NCBI RefSeq assembly: GCF_041260155.1
Contig: NC_091935.1
Span: 7,493,501-7,557,500, forward strand
DNA from: Ptychodera flava
Taxonomy: Eukaryota > Hemichordata > Enteropneusta > Ptychoderidae
DNA length: 64,000 nt
Direction of reading: 5' to 3'
In this document: positions 62,961-64,000 of the stretch, piece by piece
Numbering within the stretch: the stretch's first letter is position 1
How the letters are laid out: the number at the start of each line of letters is the position of its first letter
Notes under the pieces: generated by a model
Databases searched by the model: none
What the model was told of the DNA's origin: nothing
What the model saw: the letters and a program-made list of their open reading frames with translations, nothing else
Program-made: the position numbers and the translations under genes

Positions 62961-64000
62961 TTTTTACGGGGAGGGGGTCGGTGGAACTTGAGCAACAAAT
63001 GAAATATAAAAAGCGAGCCCCCTCCAAATGAAATTTCTAAAATTTGACTCCCAATTCATCAATCGTAAGATGTAACCCCCCCCACACCAAAAAAATCATC
63101 AGATTTGATTCATTAACCCTTCGCACCCTGTGGCCCTGGGCTAGAAAATTAGGCCCTTCAAAAGTGTTTGCAAGAAACAGAGTTACCCATCCTAATTTTC
63201 ATGCTCAAAAAAAAGCGACCCTCCCCTCAGATGTCACAGTCCGTGTCAATAATATCTTAAATGACTTATTATTTCCCATTTGACCTTTGAACTTTCAAAG
63301 ACTCCTTTTTGAACTTTACAAATAATCACTGGCTGAAATTCCAATATCATATTGGTTTTTCAGATCTGCTCATTCAAATATAATATTATCGTCACGTACA
63401 TTTATCAATTGTCAAACTTTTTTAAAGCACAGATTTTAATAGCTAGTTTTGTATTGTAAAAATATATTCAAAGTTTCCTCACATACCACAATGTATAGAG
63501 AATCAACATCTTTGATGAAATTCCAAAATCAAATTTCTTGCACACACATGAACTTATATTCGCCCTAGTCTAATGAAGTACACTAATATCCATTATCAAG
63601 GGTCTATAAATACACAGATTTAGCTAGTTTTGTATTGGAAAAAAAATGTTCATAGTTTCTTCATAGACCAACATGTATAGTGAATGAACATTGCGGTGAA
63701 ATTCCAAAATCAAATTTCTTGCTCACACATGCACCGGCAACTACCCTAGTCTGATCAAGTACATTAATGTCAATAATTAAGAGTCTATAAATACACAGAT
63801 TTACCTAGTTTTGTATTTAAAAGAAATTATTCATATTTTCTTATAGACTACTCATAGATTATGTATGGAGGACCAAGCAACATTTTAGTGAAATTCCAAT
63901 TTCTGGTCAATTTTTTTTCCATAACTCCATACAAACCTTTATAAAATTTGACAACCTCCTTCCAATCATTGATTGTAAAATTTGACCCCCTTAAAAACGG
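62961..64000. repeat. Repeat cluster at the right end, about 183-bp period
   Basis: The G-rich segment GGAGGGGGTCGGTGGAA at about 62970 is the complement of the one at about 61135, giving an inverted pair around the end of block 3. Then three tandem-like copies (centres near 63440, 63625 and 63806) carry GTCTATAAATACACAGATTT and TTCCAAAATCAAATTTCTTG. The window ends in another CCCCC-rich segment. No gene is recognised; the frame at 63044-63283 has no motif. Confidence 0.6.

Noticed and set aside
1-64000. Retrovirus, LTR element or Polinton copies
   Set aside because: No gag, protease, integrase, envelope or capsid motifs and no paired long terminal repeats were recognised; direct large repeats are segmental duplications.

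Overview
The window looks like nuclear DNA of an invertebrate deuterostome. It is AT-rich and intron-bearing, with decayed transposons, microsatellites and tandem satellites. Its host genes are Roc-COR proteins ending in a Death domain, and its mobile elements (a THAP/DDE plus YqaJ transposon and a Tx1/L1-type LINE) fit a hemichordate, amphioxus or echinoderm. Hemichordate is my best guess, held with low confidence. I saw no bacterial genes, rRNA, tRNA or CRISPR array, and I recognised no retrovirus, LTR element or Polinton.

The two clear host genes are tandem paralogs on the minus strand. Gene A (CDS 2808-6802) has three coding exons and predicts 1,075 residues. Gene B (21060-25129) has the same exon lengths and phases but carries one apparent single-base frameshift. 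The order is Roc half 1 (P-loop and switch I), a roughly 300-residue membrane domain with 8-10 hydrophobic segments, Roc half 2 (WDFAGQE and the G4 position), COR, Death domain. A membrane protein therefore sits inside the GTPase fold, between switch I and switch II. This is the most interesting thing in the window and suggests a membrane-anchored GTPase linked to Death-domain signalling.

The two genes belong to a tandem segmental duplication. A block of about 11 kb at about 9035-20610 recurs at about 31555-42590, and an older, more diverged partial copy lies at about 56200-62960. Each block starts with an array of about 146-bp repeats carrying the octamer ATGCAAAT. I can name no gene inside the blocks. 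A second, smaller duplication links about 25490-27550 with about 49665-50980 and about 59218-60120. Insertions present in one copy and absent from another (a fold-back element at 13409, a 686-bp TIR element at 38824, a LINE at about 27552) show activity after duplication.

The right part holds a decayed ISL2EU-like DNA transposon at about 42600-49640. A five-exon THAP/DDE transposase on the plus strand converges on a YqaJ-nuclease exon on the minus strand, with a large hairpin between their stops. Smaller elements are nested in its introns: a TIR element with 7-bp target duplications and an 85-bp TTAA element. The rest is hairpin-type repeats, a tyrosine-recombinase-like fragment at 51626-51963 and diverged repeats to the right end.
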